The translations under genes were made by a program, and so were the position numbers. The notes under the pieces were generated by a model. The model did no database searches and was not told the origin of the DNA. It worked only from the letters and a program-made list of their open reading frames with translations. This document shows positions 25,073-34,454 of a stretch of 64,000 bases of DNA, piece by piece. The DNA lies in NCBI RefSeq assembly GCF_000620785.1, contig NZ_JIAI01000002.1:302100-366099 (forward strand), written 5' to 3'. Source of the stretch: Actinospineispora acaciae DSM 45401 (GTDB lineage: Bacteria; Actinomycetota; Actinomycetes; Mycobacteriales; Pseudonocardiaceae). How positions within the stretch are numbered: the first letter of the stretch is position 1; every line of letters starts with the position of its first letter.

Positions 25073-25998
25073 CGGCTCGGGTCGTCGACCTGTGCGGGTA
25101 CGTCCTGCCGGCCGCCGAGCTGCTCTACGAGCGCGGGGACGGCCCGCTGCGCGGGCACTGGTCGCGGCTGGAGGCGCACCTCGAACCGACCGCCGTGACC
25201 CCGGGGGTCGGCGACTGGACGAGGCCGTACCTGCGGTTCGTCCGGGACGCCGGTCCCGCCCTGCCCCGGCCGCCGGCCGGGCGCGACGACGTCGAGCCGG
25301 GCGTGCTGCACGACAACCCCTCCGGCCGGCTGCGGGCGCTGGACCGGGTGGGCATCGACGTCCAGTTCATCCACCCCGGGCCTGGGGTGGACGCGGTCAG
25401 CTCGCTCGGGGTGGACGTGGCCGTCGCCCTGCTCGCCGCCTACAACCGCTATGTCACCACGTACTGCGAGGCCGACCCCGACCGGCTCAAGGCGGTGGTC
25501 CAGGTGCTCGGCGCGGAGCCCGCCTGGTCGGCGTCGGAGATCCGCGACCTGGCCGCCGACCCGTCGGTGGCAGGGGTCACGGTCCACCTGCCGGTCGACG
25601 TCTCGCCGGACCACCGGAACTTCGACGGCGTGTGGGACGCGCTGGAGCAGACCGGGCTGCCGCTGGTCTACCGCCCTGGCAGCGCGGCCAGGCTCTGGGC
25701 GCCGCCCCGGCTGGCGTCCTACCTGCACCACACCGGCGTGCTCGACAGGTGGCCGGGTGTGCGGATGATCCTGGTGCACGCTCCGGTCGGGGAGTCGTAC
25801 GGGCGCCTGCTCTGGGCAGTGCCGACCGTTGACTTGGCCGACCCTGCCGGGTTGCTCTGGGCGTCACACTTCCCGTTCGACGACCCGCGACACACGGCCG
25901 ACCAGATCCGGCGCGCCCGCCGGGGCGACGGGCACGGCCGGGTAGATCCGTGGACCGGTGTCAGTGGTGCAGTACGAAGTCCGTCACCAGGCGGTTGA
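25069..25998 (+). CDS. Amidohydrolase-superfamily homologue lacking metal ligands
   Basis: A 309-residue protein of the ACMSD-like amidohydrolase_2 fold: DRVGIDVQFIHPGPGVD, YNRYVTTYCEADPDRLKAV, GVTVHLPVDV, HHTGVLDRWPGVRMILVHAPVG. The normal N-terminal metal motif DxHxH reads DLCGY (residues 7-11) and the C-terminal GSDYPF-type aspartate is replaced by His (ASHFPFDDP, about 266). A metal-dependent hydrolase/decarboxylase mechanism is therefore doubtful. The GTG start overlaps the oxygenase stop (GTGA), so the two are coupled. It could be a stabilising or substrate-binding partner. The 3' end overlaps the convergent hydrolase gene by 38 bp. Confidence 0.75.
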   Translation: MTARVVDLCGYVLPAAELLYERGDGPLRGHWSRLEAHLEPTAVTPGVGDWTRPYLRFVRDAGPALPRPPAGRDDVEPGVLHDNPSGRLRALDRVGIDVQFIHPGPGVDAVSSLGVDVAVALLAAYNRYVTTYCEADPDRLKAVVQVLGAEPAWSASEIRDLAADPSVAGVTVHLPVDVSPDHRNFDGVWDALEQTGLPLVYRPGSAARLWAPPRLASYLHHTGVLDRWPGVRMILVHAPVGESYGRLLWAVPTVDLADPAGLLWASHFPFDDPRHTADQIRRARRGDGHGRVDPWTGVSGAVRSPSPGG

Positions 25999-26779
25999 AC
26001 TCGGCCGCGTGTTCCAGCTGCGCCCAGTGCCCGCAACGGTTGATCAGCACCGCCCGCGAGTCCGGGATGTTCGCGGCCAGGAAGAGCGTCGACTCGAACG
26101 ACACCACGCGGTCGTCGCGGCCGTGGATCAGCAGCGACGGCGCGGTGATCCCGGAGACCGCCGCGAGGTCGAGCCAGCGCGGGATCGGCGCCTTCGGCGC
26201 GGCGGCGGCGACGTTGCGCAGGTGCTCGGGACGCGCGAGCGCCGCATCCGACCGTTCCTGGCACAGCTCGGGCGTCGCGAACCGAGTCCGGTCGTAGACC
26301 ATGATCTCGACCAGCCGGCGCATGCCCTCCGGCGAGGCGTCGGAGTACGCCTCGAACATGATCTTCAGGCCCTCGCTGGGCCCGCCGCCCGCGCCGAAAA
26401 GGAACGGCTTCATCTGGATCGGCGGCCCCATCGTGACCAGGTGCGACACCCGCTCGGGACGCTCGGCGGCCAGCCGCAGCGAGGTGTGCCCGCCCATCGA
26501 GTTGCCGACGAACGCGGCCCTGTCGATGCCGAGCGCGTCCAGGAGCTGGCAGGCGGCCTCGACGTGGTCGAGGGTGTCGAAGTCCGCCTCATCGGAGTCG
26601 CCCCAGCCCGGCATGTCCGGGGCGACCACCCGGAAACGCCGCGACAGCGCGGCCATGTTCGGCGCGTAGTTGCTCCGGCCGGTCGCACCGGGCCCGCCGC
26701 CGTGCAGCAGAACCAGCGGGTGCCCCTCGCCGGCCTCCCGGTAGTGGATCTTCCAGTCGCGGGTCCGTACGTAGGCCAT
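25961..26779 (-). CDS. Alpha/beta hydrolase, meta-cleavage-product (C-C) hydrolase type
   Basis: A 272-residue MhpC/BphD-like hydrolase: LLHGGGPGATGRSNYAPN oxyanion motif, nucleophile GNSMGGH near residue 110, acid in IHGRDDRVVSFES and catalytic His in NRCGHWAQLEHA. It hydrolyses the C-C bond of ring-cleaved 2-hydroxy-6-oxo-dienoates. The start overlaps the extradiol dioxygenase stop (TGATG), giving a hydroxylase-dioxygenase-hydrolase order that mirrors the reaction order. A related hydrolase is encoded at 43237-44064. Confidence 0.9.
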   Translation of the reverse strand: MAYVRTRDWKIHYREAGEGHPLVLLHGGGPGATGRSNYAPNMAALSRRFRVVAPDMPGWGDSDEADFDTLDHVEAACQLLDALGIDRAAFVGNSMGGHTSLRLAAERPERVSHLVTMGPPIQMKPFLFGAGGGPSEGLKIMFEAYSDASPEGMRRLVEIMVYDRTRFATPELCQERSDAALARPEHLRNVAAAAPKAPIPRWLDLAAVSGITAPSLLIHGRDDRVVSFESTLFLAANIPDSRAVLINRCGHWAQLEHAAEFNRLVTDFVLHH

Positions 26780-27708
26780 CAGCGCTCGCCTCCGGGGACG
26801 ACGGCCGCCCGGAGCCGTTCGGCGAGGGCTTCCGGCGCCCGGTGGCCCCACCAGTGCAGTTGGTCGAGCGTGCGGACCTCCCAGGTCGCGTCGTCGATGA
26901 GCAGGCCGCCCCAGCCGTACTCGACGGAGAAGCCGGACGGCGTGCGGACGTAGAAGCTGAACATGTGATCGTTCGGGTGCATGCCCAGCGTCATCTCCAG
27001 CGGCTGTCTCGCGTCGAGGCAGCGGTCGTAGGCGAGGCCGACGTCGCGGATGTCGGCGACCTCGAGCATGAAATGGTGCGTGCGCTTCGGGTGCGGCAGC
27101 TCCCCGAACGCGACGGTGTGGTGGCGCGGGTTGCAGTGCAGGAACGCGAGATCCGCGACCACGCCCGGCTCGACCTCCTCGACGATGACGTCGCTGAGCT
27201 TGAAGCCCAGCAGATCCCGGTAGAACGCCAGGTAGGTCTCGCGCGGCACGTCGTTCGCCACCAGCACCTGGTGCCCCGCGCCGCCGGAGCCGGTGACGAA
27301 ACCGCCGAGCAGGAGCTCGCTGTGGAACGGTGTCGGCGCGTCGGCGAGGCCGGTGACGAGCTCGAGCTCGTTGCCCAGCGGATCGGTGACGAGCACGATC
27401 CGGTCGACCTGTCGCGCGGCGGCCAGCTCGGCGTCGCCGTCGACGGTGTCGACGCCCGCGCCCCGCAGCCGTGCCACCAGGGAGTCCAGTGCCTCGGCCG
27501 ACTCCAGTTCGTACCCGCTGCGGGCGAGATCGTCGGCCGGTCCTTCGGCGAGGATCCAGCGGTGCGCCCTGTCGTCGGTGCGCAGGGTGAGGCCGTCGGC
27601 GGACTTCTCGCCCGGCCGCATGCCGAGCAGGGACACCGCGAAGCGTTCCCACTCGGCGAGGTCGCTGACCTCGTAGACGACGTAGGCGAGCTCTGTCACT
27701 CCGGTCAT
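26779..27708 (-). CDS. Extradiol ring-cleavage dioxygenase (type I, VOC fold)
   Basis: A 309-residue two-domain VOC protein. Metal ligands in the C-terminal domain are visible as His in GAGHQVLVAND, His in RTHHFMLEV and Glu in GFSVEYGWGG, which is the BphC/HsaC arrangement. The N-terminal module begins TELAYVVYEVSDLAEW. It cleaves a catechol-type substrate meta to the hydroxyls, using Fe(II). GAAAGGAA precedes ATG 27708, and ATGA overlap couples it to the flavin hydroxylase gene upstream. Substrates of this family range from 2,3-dihydroxyphenylpropionate-like to biphenyl or steroid catechols. Confidence 0.9.
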   Translation of the reverse strand: MTGVTELAYVVYEVSDLAEWERFAVSLLGMRPGEKSADGLTLRTDDRAHRWILAEGPADDLARSGYELESAEALDSLVARLRGAGVDTVDGDAELAAARQVDRIVLVTDPLGNELELVTGLADAPTPFHSELLLGGFVTGSGGAGHQVLVANDVPRETYLAFYRDLLGFKLSDVIVEEVEPGVVADLAFLHCNPRHHTVAFGELPHPKRTHHFMLEVADIRDVGLAYDRCLDARQPLEMTLGMHPNDHMFSFYVRTPSGFSVEYGWGGLLIDDATWEVRTLDQLHWWGHRAPEALAERLRAAVVPGGER

Positions 27709-29264
27709 CGGGTTCCTTTCGGTACGGCGAGGCCTGTCTTGTCGGCCGCCGCGACGAACTTGTCGGGACGCACGGCGATCGCCTGGACGCCGTAGCGGTC
27801 GAACCACGGCAGCAGCGCGTTCTCGAGATCCACGAGATCGGTGGCCGCACGGGTGTAGGCGGTGCGGGGCCGGATGGCGACGTAGGACGCGCGGAGTGCG
27901 TCCCAGGCCGTCCTTTCCTCGGACGTCAGCAGGGTTGCCGGGTCGACATCGTTGCCGAGCAGGACGAAACCGTGGGGCAGCAACGCATCCAGCCGGTCCA
28001 TCCGGCCGATGGCGTCGCAGGCGAGCGGCTGCGGGAGATACCGGCCGACGACGGACGCGTCCCCCGTATCCCCGCGCAGCCATCCGGCGGTGAGGGTGGG
28101 CGGCGCGCTGAGCGGTGGCTCCCAGGGCGTGACCAGGTTCGGCGGGACGGCGTTCATCGCCTCGATCTCGGCCGGGCTCGCCTCCTGCTTGATCACGCGG
28201 CCCAGCGCGACCGCCATGCCGGTGTAGAGCTCGGCGGACGGGCGGCGCTCGGGTTCGTAGGTGTCGAGCCAGTGCTCGCCGAGCTCGCCGCCAACGATCC
28301 CGGCGATCTTCCAGCCGAGGTCGTACGCGTCGCGCATCCCGGTCTGCATGCCCGCGCCCGCCCACGGCGGCATCAGGTGCGCGGCGTCGCCGGCCAGGAA
28401 CACCCGTCCCTGACGGTACGTTTTGGCCATCCGTACGTGGTGGCGGTAGAACGCGTACCGGTGGATCTCGACGTCGTCCTCGGTCACGCCCAGCGCCCGC
28501 AGCAGCGGCCAGACCTCGTCGTCCGTCGGGAAGTCGGCCTCCGACTCGCCGGGCTTGAGCGGGATCTCCCAGCGGTGGTTGCCCGCCGAGAGCGCGATGT
28601 CGACGACCGGGCGATCGCGGTCGGTCCAGAACGTGAGGAAGTCGCGGTCCGGCCACCAGCGCCTGACCCGGCAGTCGATGACGATCCACAACGTGTCACC
28701 CGTGTCGCCGCGCATCGGGATGCCGAGCATCTTGCGCACCGGGGACGAGCCGCCGTCGGCCGCGATCGCGTACCGGGCGCGGACGGCGGTCTCGGCCCCG
28801 GTCTCGCGGTCGCGGGCGGTGACCGTCACGCCGCGCCGGTCGTGCTCGACCGCGACGACCTCGGCGCCGAACCGGACGGTCAGGCCGTCGAGCTCGTCGC
28901 CGCACCGGCGCAGCTCGGCTTCCAGCGCCGGCTGGTAGATGTTGTAGAAGCGCGGCCTGCTCCCTCGGGTGCCGAGCGTGCTCGGCGGGTGCTCGACGCG
29001 CATCACCTCGCGGCCGTCGTAGGTCACCCAGCGCAGCGCCCGCTGTGGCTCGACGACGCGCTCGACCCGGTCGTCGACGCCGAGGTCCTGCAGGATCCGC
29101 ATCGTCCAGTCGTTGATCGTGACCGCCCGGGCTCGGGCGTAGACGTCCCGTTCCCGTTCGAACGCGACCACCCGGGCGCCCTTGCCGGCCAGGGTCAGCG
29201 CACCGACCAGGCCCGTCGGGCCGTAGCCGACGAGAGCGACGTCGGCGTCGTAGTGCTCGGTCAT
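27705..29264 (-). CDS. FAD-dependent aromatic hydroxylase (MhpA-like)
   Basis: A 519-residue class A flavoprotein monooxygenase: dinucleotide fold VALVGYGPTGLVGALTL at the N-terminus, the DG-type motif YAIAADGGSSPVRKMLGI near 165-180 and GDAAHLMPPWAGAGMQTGMRD near 290. MPPWAGAGMQ is typical of 3-(3-hydroxyphenyl)propionate hydroxylases. It ortho-hydroxylates a phenol to the catechol cleaved by the next enzyme. It is the first gene of the three-gene operon and is divergent from a TetR-family gene across 127 bp. Confidence 0.88.
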   Translation of the reverse strand: MTEHYDADVALVGYGPTGLVGALTLAGKGARVVAFERERDVYARARAVTINDWTMRILQDLGVDDRVERVVEPQRALRWVTYDGREVMRVEHPPSTLGTRGSRPRFYNIYQPALEAELRRCGDELDGLTVRFGAEVVAVEHDRRGVTVTARDRETGAETAVRARYAIAADGGSSPVRKMLGIPMRGDTGDTLWIVIDCRVRRWWPDRDFLTFWTDRDRPVVDIALSAGNHRWEIPLKPGESEADFPTDDEVWPLLRALGVTEDDVEIHRYAFYRHHVRMAKTYRQGRVFLAGDAAHLMPPWAGAGMQTGMRDAYDLGWKIAGIVGGELGEHWLDTYEPERRPSAELYTGMAVALGRVIKQEASPAEIEAMNAVPPNLVTPWEPPLSAPPTLTAGWLRGDTGDASVVGRYLPQPLACDAIGRMDRLDALLPHGFVLLGNDVDPATLLTSEERTAWDALRASYVAIRPRTAYTRAATDLVDLENALLPWFDRYGVQAIAVRPDKFVAAADKTGLAVPKGTR

Positions 29265-29282
29265 GCCGGCTCCCCGTTTTGG

Positions 29283-29296
29283 ACCGGTCGTTCGGT
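29283..29296. promoter_or_regulatory. Candidate TetR operator (ACCG-N6-CGGT dyad)
   Basis: A 14-bp imperfect dyad ACCGGTCGTTCGGT, 19 bp upstream of the hydroxylase start in the divergent gap. It is weak evidence on its own, since GC-rich DNA yields such dyads by chance; the location supports it. Confidence 0.3.
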
Positions 29297-29391
29297 TCGT
29301 TAGTGGTCACAGTCACATGCTGGCCGAGCGGTCGTCAAGCGGGAACGGCACGATTCCGGTACGCAGAAAAGTCGGGCCTACGCTGCTCGGC

Positions 29392-30026
29392 GTGGATACA
29401 GCGCGGGCCGGGAACCGGCGAGGACGGCGTTCCCGGGAGGAGATCCTCGACGCGGCGTCGCGGATCATGGCCGAACGCGGCTACTCCGCCACGACGATGT
29501 CGGTGCTGAGCGCGGAGACCGGTCTGCCGAGGAGCGCGATCTACCACCACTTCCAGTCCAAGGGCGGGCTGCTGTCGGCCGTGATGGAGCGCGGGGCGTA
29601 CGAGTTCTTCCGGCACCTGCGCGAGTCCCAGGCCGATCCGCCCTCGGACCTGCCGCCGGCCGAGCTGCTGGGCTGGTTCCTGCAGCGCACCGGCGAGGTC
29701 TTCCTCGCCAAGCCCGACTTCCTGCGGCTGCACCTGATCCTGCTGATGAGCGCCGAAGCTGTCGAGGACGTCGAGGTGAAGGAGATCATCCAGCGGGTCC
29801 GCACCGACGGCCGCCGGCACATGCGCCGGATGATCTCCCGGTCGTGGGGGAGCCTCGGGCCGGAGGTCGCCGGCGAGGTGGGGGAGGCGCTGGACTACTT
29901 CGGCATCGCCGGGTTCGACGGCGCGTTCGTCGCCTGGCAGGCCGAACCCGAGCGCTCGATGCGCGACCAGATGGCGTTGCTGACCGAGGCCATGGTCGCC
30001 ATCGCCGAACGCGTCATCGCCGCGCG

Positions 30027-30030
<4 letters not shown>
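29392..30030 (+). CDS. TetR/AcrR-family transcriptional regulator
   Basis: A 212-residue protein with an N-terminal TetR helix-turn-helix (RSREEILDAASRIMAERGYSATTMSVLSAETGLPRSAIYHHFQSKGGLL) and an all-helical ligand domain. GTG 29392 is preferred over the long upstream extension because that extension is not TetR-like and would run into the divergent promoter. It likely represses the flavin hydroxylase/extradiol operon opposite. Its 3' end meets the convergent ABC ATPase gene with a 4-bp overlap. Confidence 0.85.
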
Positions 30031-31087
<1,057 letters not shown>

Positions 31088-31091
<4 letters not shown>

Positions 31092-31894
31092 GGCCGTTCT
31101 CCTCCCGCGCGCAGCCGGGCGGCGAGCAGCATCAGCGCGCCGGTCAGCACCATCAGCAGCGTCGCGATCGCCGTGATCAGCGGGTTGATGCCGGTGCGGA
31201 ACGAGTCGAAGATCGCCTTGGGCAGCGTCACGACCTCGCCGCCGCCCAGGAAGTTGACCAGCACCGCCTCGTCGAACGTGGTCACGAAGCCGAGCACGGC
31301 GGCCGCCGCGATGGACGGCGCCAGCAGCCGCAGGGTGATCCCGACGGTGGCTCGCGTGCGGGACGCGCCCAGGCTCATGGCCATCAGCTCCAGGTCGACC
31401 GGGATTCGCCGCAGGCCCGCGCCGACGACCAGGATCACGAACGGCAGCGCCAGCACGGTGTCGGCCAGGATGACGCCGGCCACGCTGCCGATCAGGTGCA
31501 GGTCGGCGTAGAACGCGTAGAGCGCGACCGCGTAGGCCACGCCGGGCAGCACCAGCGGCGCCACCCCGAGCACCCGCAGCAGCGTCTTCCCCGGCAGCCG
31601 GCTGCGCTCGAACGCCAGCACCGAGGGCACCCCGACCACCGTGGCCAGCACCGCCGTGGGCACCGCGACCAGGAACGACTCCCACACGCTGGCCAGCCAG
31701 TAGCCCGAGCCGAACAGGTCGGCGTACTGCCGCGTACCCCAGCCGTCCGGCGGGAAGGCCATCGTGCGCTGGTCGGAGAACGAGAGCGCCACGACCAGCA
31801 GCACCGGCGCGATCATGAACACCACGGTGGCCGCCTTGAGCAGCCACTCCAGCCCGTACAGGGCGGTGGCGGTGCCGCCGCGCCGGATCCTCAC
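31088..31894 (-). CDS. ABC transporter permease, PotC-like
   Basis: A 268-residue permease with six membrane segments and the EAA-like loop ELMAMSLGASRTRATVGITLRLLAPS. It begins with a basic N-terminus at GTG 31894, overlapping the stop of the first permease gene. The partner order (binding protein, PotB-like, PotC-like, ATPase) is the standard polyamine/thiamine/iron-type importer layout. Confidence 0.88.
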
Positions 31895-32769
31895 GCCGCG
31901 ACCGCCCTGGCCAGCCGCTCCCGCCCGACCACCCAGTAGCCCACCCCGACCACCGCGAGGCTGCCGACCAGCAGCACCAGCGCGGACACCGCCGCCGAGG
32001 TGACGTCGTAGAACTCGAAGACGTCCTGGTAGATCAACGACGCGGTGAACGGCGAGGACGGCCCGCCCAGCACCTCGGGCGTCAGGAAGAACCCGAGCGT
32101 GATGATGTAGACCAGCGTGCCGGTGGCCAGCAGGCTGGGCACCGCCAGCGGCACCACCGTGTCCCACACCGCCCGCAACCGCCCGGCGCCCAGTCCCTCG
32201 GCGGCGCGCGCCAGCTCGGGGTCGATCGTCCGGAACCCGGCCAGCAGCGGCAGCACCGCGAACGGCAGCATCTGGTAAGTCAGCCCGAGCACCACGGCGA
32301 ACCGGTTGTACAGCAGCTCCACCGGCTCGTCCGCCATCCCGAGCAGCCGCAGCGCCCCGTTCACCACCCCGTGGCTCTCCAACAGGATCGTGAACGCGTA
32401 CAGCTTGAGCACCGAGCCCATCAGGAACGGCACGATCATCGCCGTCCACAGCAGCAGCCGGTTCGCGCGCCGCTCGGTGACCCGCAGCGACCAGGCCACC
32501 ACCGCGCCGACCGCCAGGCAGAGCACCGTCACCAGCGCCGAGTCCAGGAAGGTGATCCGGATGACGCGGGTGTTCGCCGGGTGGTCGAAGAACGCGGCGA
32601 GGTTGCCGAACCCGTGCGGCGGCCCCAGGGCGACGGTCACCAGCCGGCCCAGCGGATAGACCAGCAGGGCGGCGACCAGCAGCATCATCGGCAGCGCCAG
32701 CAGCACCCCGGCGCCCACGCCCCGCTCCGCCCGCCATGCCCTGCTTCGTGACCGGGGCCGCCGCGGCAT
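31891..32769 (-). CDS. ABC transporter permease, PotB-like
   Basis: About 292 residues, six membrane segments and an EAA-like loop ELARAAEGLGAGRLRAVWDTVVPLAVPS. The ATG at 32769 is chosen as giving a short basic N-terminus (MPRRPRSRSRAWRAERG); GTG 32778 is an alternative. The long upstream extension in this frame overlaps the binding-protein gene and is rejected. It forms the membrane channel with the next gene. Confidence 0.86.
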   Translation of the reverse strand: MPRRPRSRSRAWRAERGVGAGVLLALPMMLLVAALLVYPLGRLVTVALGPPHGFGNLAAFFDHPANTRVIRITFLDSALVTVLCLAVGAVVAWSLRVTERRANRLLLWTAMIVPFLMGSVLKLYAFTILLESHGVVNGALRLLGMADEPVELLYNRFAVVLGLTYQMLPFAVLPLLAGFRTIDPELARAAEGLGAGRLRAVWDTVVPLAVPSLLATGTLVYIITLGFFLTPEVLGGPSSPFTASLIYQDVFEFYDVTSAAVSALVLLVGSLAVVGVGYWVVGRERLARAVAA

Positions 32770-32782
32770 CGTGCGCACCCGA

Positions 32783-33829
32783 TCAGCCGGCGGTGAACCG
32801 CTGGAACGCCCGCTGCACCTCCGGCAGGTGCGCGACCAACCACTGGTCGTCCTCCGCCGTCGAGCTGTGCGCGGCGGGCAGCGCGTCCCAGGTGGCGGGC
32901 GGCACCAGCTCACGCAGCCGCGTCGTCGGCGTCGAGTAGGTGAGCGCCTCGGCCCAGCCGGCCTGGTTCTTCGGGTGGTCGGCGATCCAGCTCAGGTAGG
33001 CGAACGCGGCCGCCTTGTTGGGCGCGTCCCTGGTGACCACCATCGCGTCGTTGGTGCTCATCGAGCCGGCCCAGGAGACCTTCAGGTTCGGGATGCGGTT
33101 GCGCTGGACCAGGAACGCGCCCGGGTGGTCGATGTACTCGATCCCGACCTCCTTGTCGGCCAGCAGCTGCTGGGCCTGCGCCGGCGACTGCGCCCACACC
33201 GCGACCTGGGGCTTGATCCGGTGCAGCTTGCCGATCGCGCGGTCGATGTCCAGCGGGTACACCTGCGCCGGGGAAACACCGTCCGCGACCAGCGCGAAGT
33301 CCAGCACCGTCTGCGGCAGCCCGACCAGGATGCCCCGCCGGCCCGGGTAGGCGTCGACGTCCCAGAACTGCTGGGGGCTTTCGGGGCAGCGCCGCACCAG
33401 GTCGGGATTGCACGCGATCACCATCCCGGTCTGGCCGATCTTCATCGCGTCCGGCAGGAACGACTCCGGCCGCGACGTCTCCTGGAGCTTGCGCATCAGC
33501 TCCGGCGGGAACGGCGCGAGCAGGTTCTTCGACCGCAACACCGCCGGCGACTCGGCGTCGACGACATCGACCTTCACATCACCGGACTGCGCCTGCAGCA
33601 GCACCGGTGTCATCGGCGAGGTGGACAGCGCCCGGTACTCGACCTTGATCCCGGTCTCCGCGGTAAAGGGGTCGCCGAACCACTTCTTCTCCGCCGCCGT
33701 GAAGTCCCCGCCCCAGGTGGACACCGTGATCGTCCCTGCGGTGTCTCCGGTGTTGGTTCCGCCGCAGGCCGCGAGGGTGGTGGCCGAAGCGACCGCGGCG
33801 AGCAGTGCCGTCGCCGCCCTGAGCCGCAT
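32783..33829 (-). CDS. ABC transporter substrate-binding lipoprotein, PotD-like
   Basis: A 348-residue extracytoplasmic protein with a lipobox TLAAC (about residues 18-22) and a type II periplasmic-binding fold: ITVSTWGGDFTAAEKKWFGDPFTAETGIKV start, MVIACNPDLV, and YLSWIADHPKNQAGWAEAL. The N-terminal pattern matches spermidine/putrescine-family receptors; the ligand may be a cationic or carboxylated aromatic compound rather than a polyamine. It is the first gene of the importer operon, preceded by copy 2 of the 54-bp element also found before the Rieske oxygenase. Confidence 0.88.
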   Translation of the reverse strand: MRLRAATALLAAVASATTLAACGGTNTGDTAGTITVSTWGGDFTAAEKKWFGDPFTAETGIKVEYRALSTSPMTPVLLQAQSGDVKVDVVDAESPAVLRSKNLLAPFPPELMRKLQETSRPESFLPDAMKIGQTGMVIACNPDLVRRCPESPQQFWDVDAYPGRRGILVGLPQTVLDFALVADGVSPAQVYPLDIDRAIGKLHRIKPQVAVWAQSPAQAQQLLADKEVGIEYIDHPGAFLVQRNRIPNLKVSWAGSMSTNDAMVVTRDAPNKAAAFAYLSWIADHPKNQAGWAEALTYSTPTTRLRELVPPATWDALPAAHSSTAEDDQWLVAHLPEVQRAFQRFTAG

Positions 33830-33882
33830 CGCTTCTCCTCGTCGCCACCCGGGTCATCAGTGTGGACGGGCCGCGCGCGCCG

Positions 33883-33936
33883 GAGACATTGTCGATTGCT
33901 CAGAACCTGGCCGGTGTCCGCTAGAGGTTCCTACGA
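33883..33936 (-). promoter_or_regulatory. Repeated 54-bp regulatory element, copy 2 (upstream of PotD-like gene)
   Basis: Read on the minus strand this is the same element as 23755-23808: TCGTAGGAACCTC, a variable middle, the identical 16-bp core CAGGTTCTGAGCAATC, and TGTCTC. It ends 53 bp before the binding-protein start, close to the 49 bp of copy 1. In both copies the TAG near the start is the stop codon of the preceding gene. Confidence 0.75.
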
Positions 33937-34422
33937 AGGTGCCGCGGGCTCCCGACCCAACTGGTGGACCATGATGACGAGGTCGGCGGCGGTGCCGTCG
34001 GGGTTGGCAATCGCGTTCGTGCGCATTTCCCGCACGACGAATCCAGAGGACTCGTACAGCCGGCGTGCCCGGCGGTTGTGTTCCTTGACGTCCAGCCAGA
34101 CCGTGCCCGCACCGTGATCGCGATAGGCCCGTGCGAGCACGGCCTCGAGCAGCGCACGCCCTCGCCCGGCGCCGCGGTGAGCCGGCGCGACCACCATCCT
34201 GCGCAGCTCGATGCCCTCACCGCCGCGCAGGCCCGCGAGCACGGCGAACCCAACGAGCGCGTCGCCGTCCGCGGCGACGAGGTGCTCCTGATCGAGGTCG
34301 GTCAGGGCGCGAGCGTGCCAGTCGGCCCCGGTCTCGCCCAGCCACGTCGAGGTGTCCGGCTCGGTCTCCCAGCCAGCCAGGTGGCGGAGGTCGTCCGGGG
34401 TCGTGGCTCGGAGCGTCAGCAT
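33931..34422 (-). CDS. GNAT-family N-acetyltransferase
   Basis: A 163-residue GNAT protein: MLTLRATTPDDLRHLAGWE start, acetyl-CoA loop VVAPAHRGAGRGRALLEAV (motif A) and the C-terminal LDVKEHNRRARRLYESSGFV (motif B). The ATG at 34422 is preferred to one 18 nt upstream because GNAT domains begin at this LTLRAT strand. Its stop codon lies inside the 54-bp element. The acceptor substrate is unknown; a role in modifying the imported compound is possible but unsupported. Confidence 0.82.
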   Translation of the reverse strand: MLTLRATTPDDLRHLAGWETEPDTSTWLGETGADWHARALTDLDQEHLVAADGDALVGFAVLAGLRGGEGIELRRMVVAPAHRGAGRGRALLEAVLARAYRDHGAGTVWLDVKEHNRRARRLYESSGFVVREMRTNAIANPDGTAADLVIMVHQLGREPAAPS

Positions 34423-34454
34423 GCCGGCACGGTGACACATCGTCGTGGCTGGCG

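Noticed and set aside
25069..25998. Active ACMSD-type decarboxylase
   Set aside because: The metal-binding His pair and the late Asp are replaced, so catalytic metal binding is not supported.
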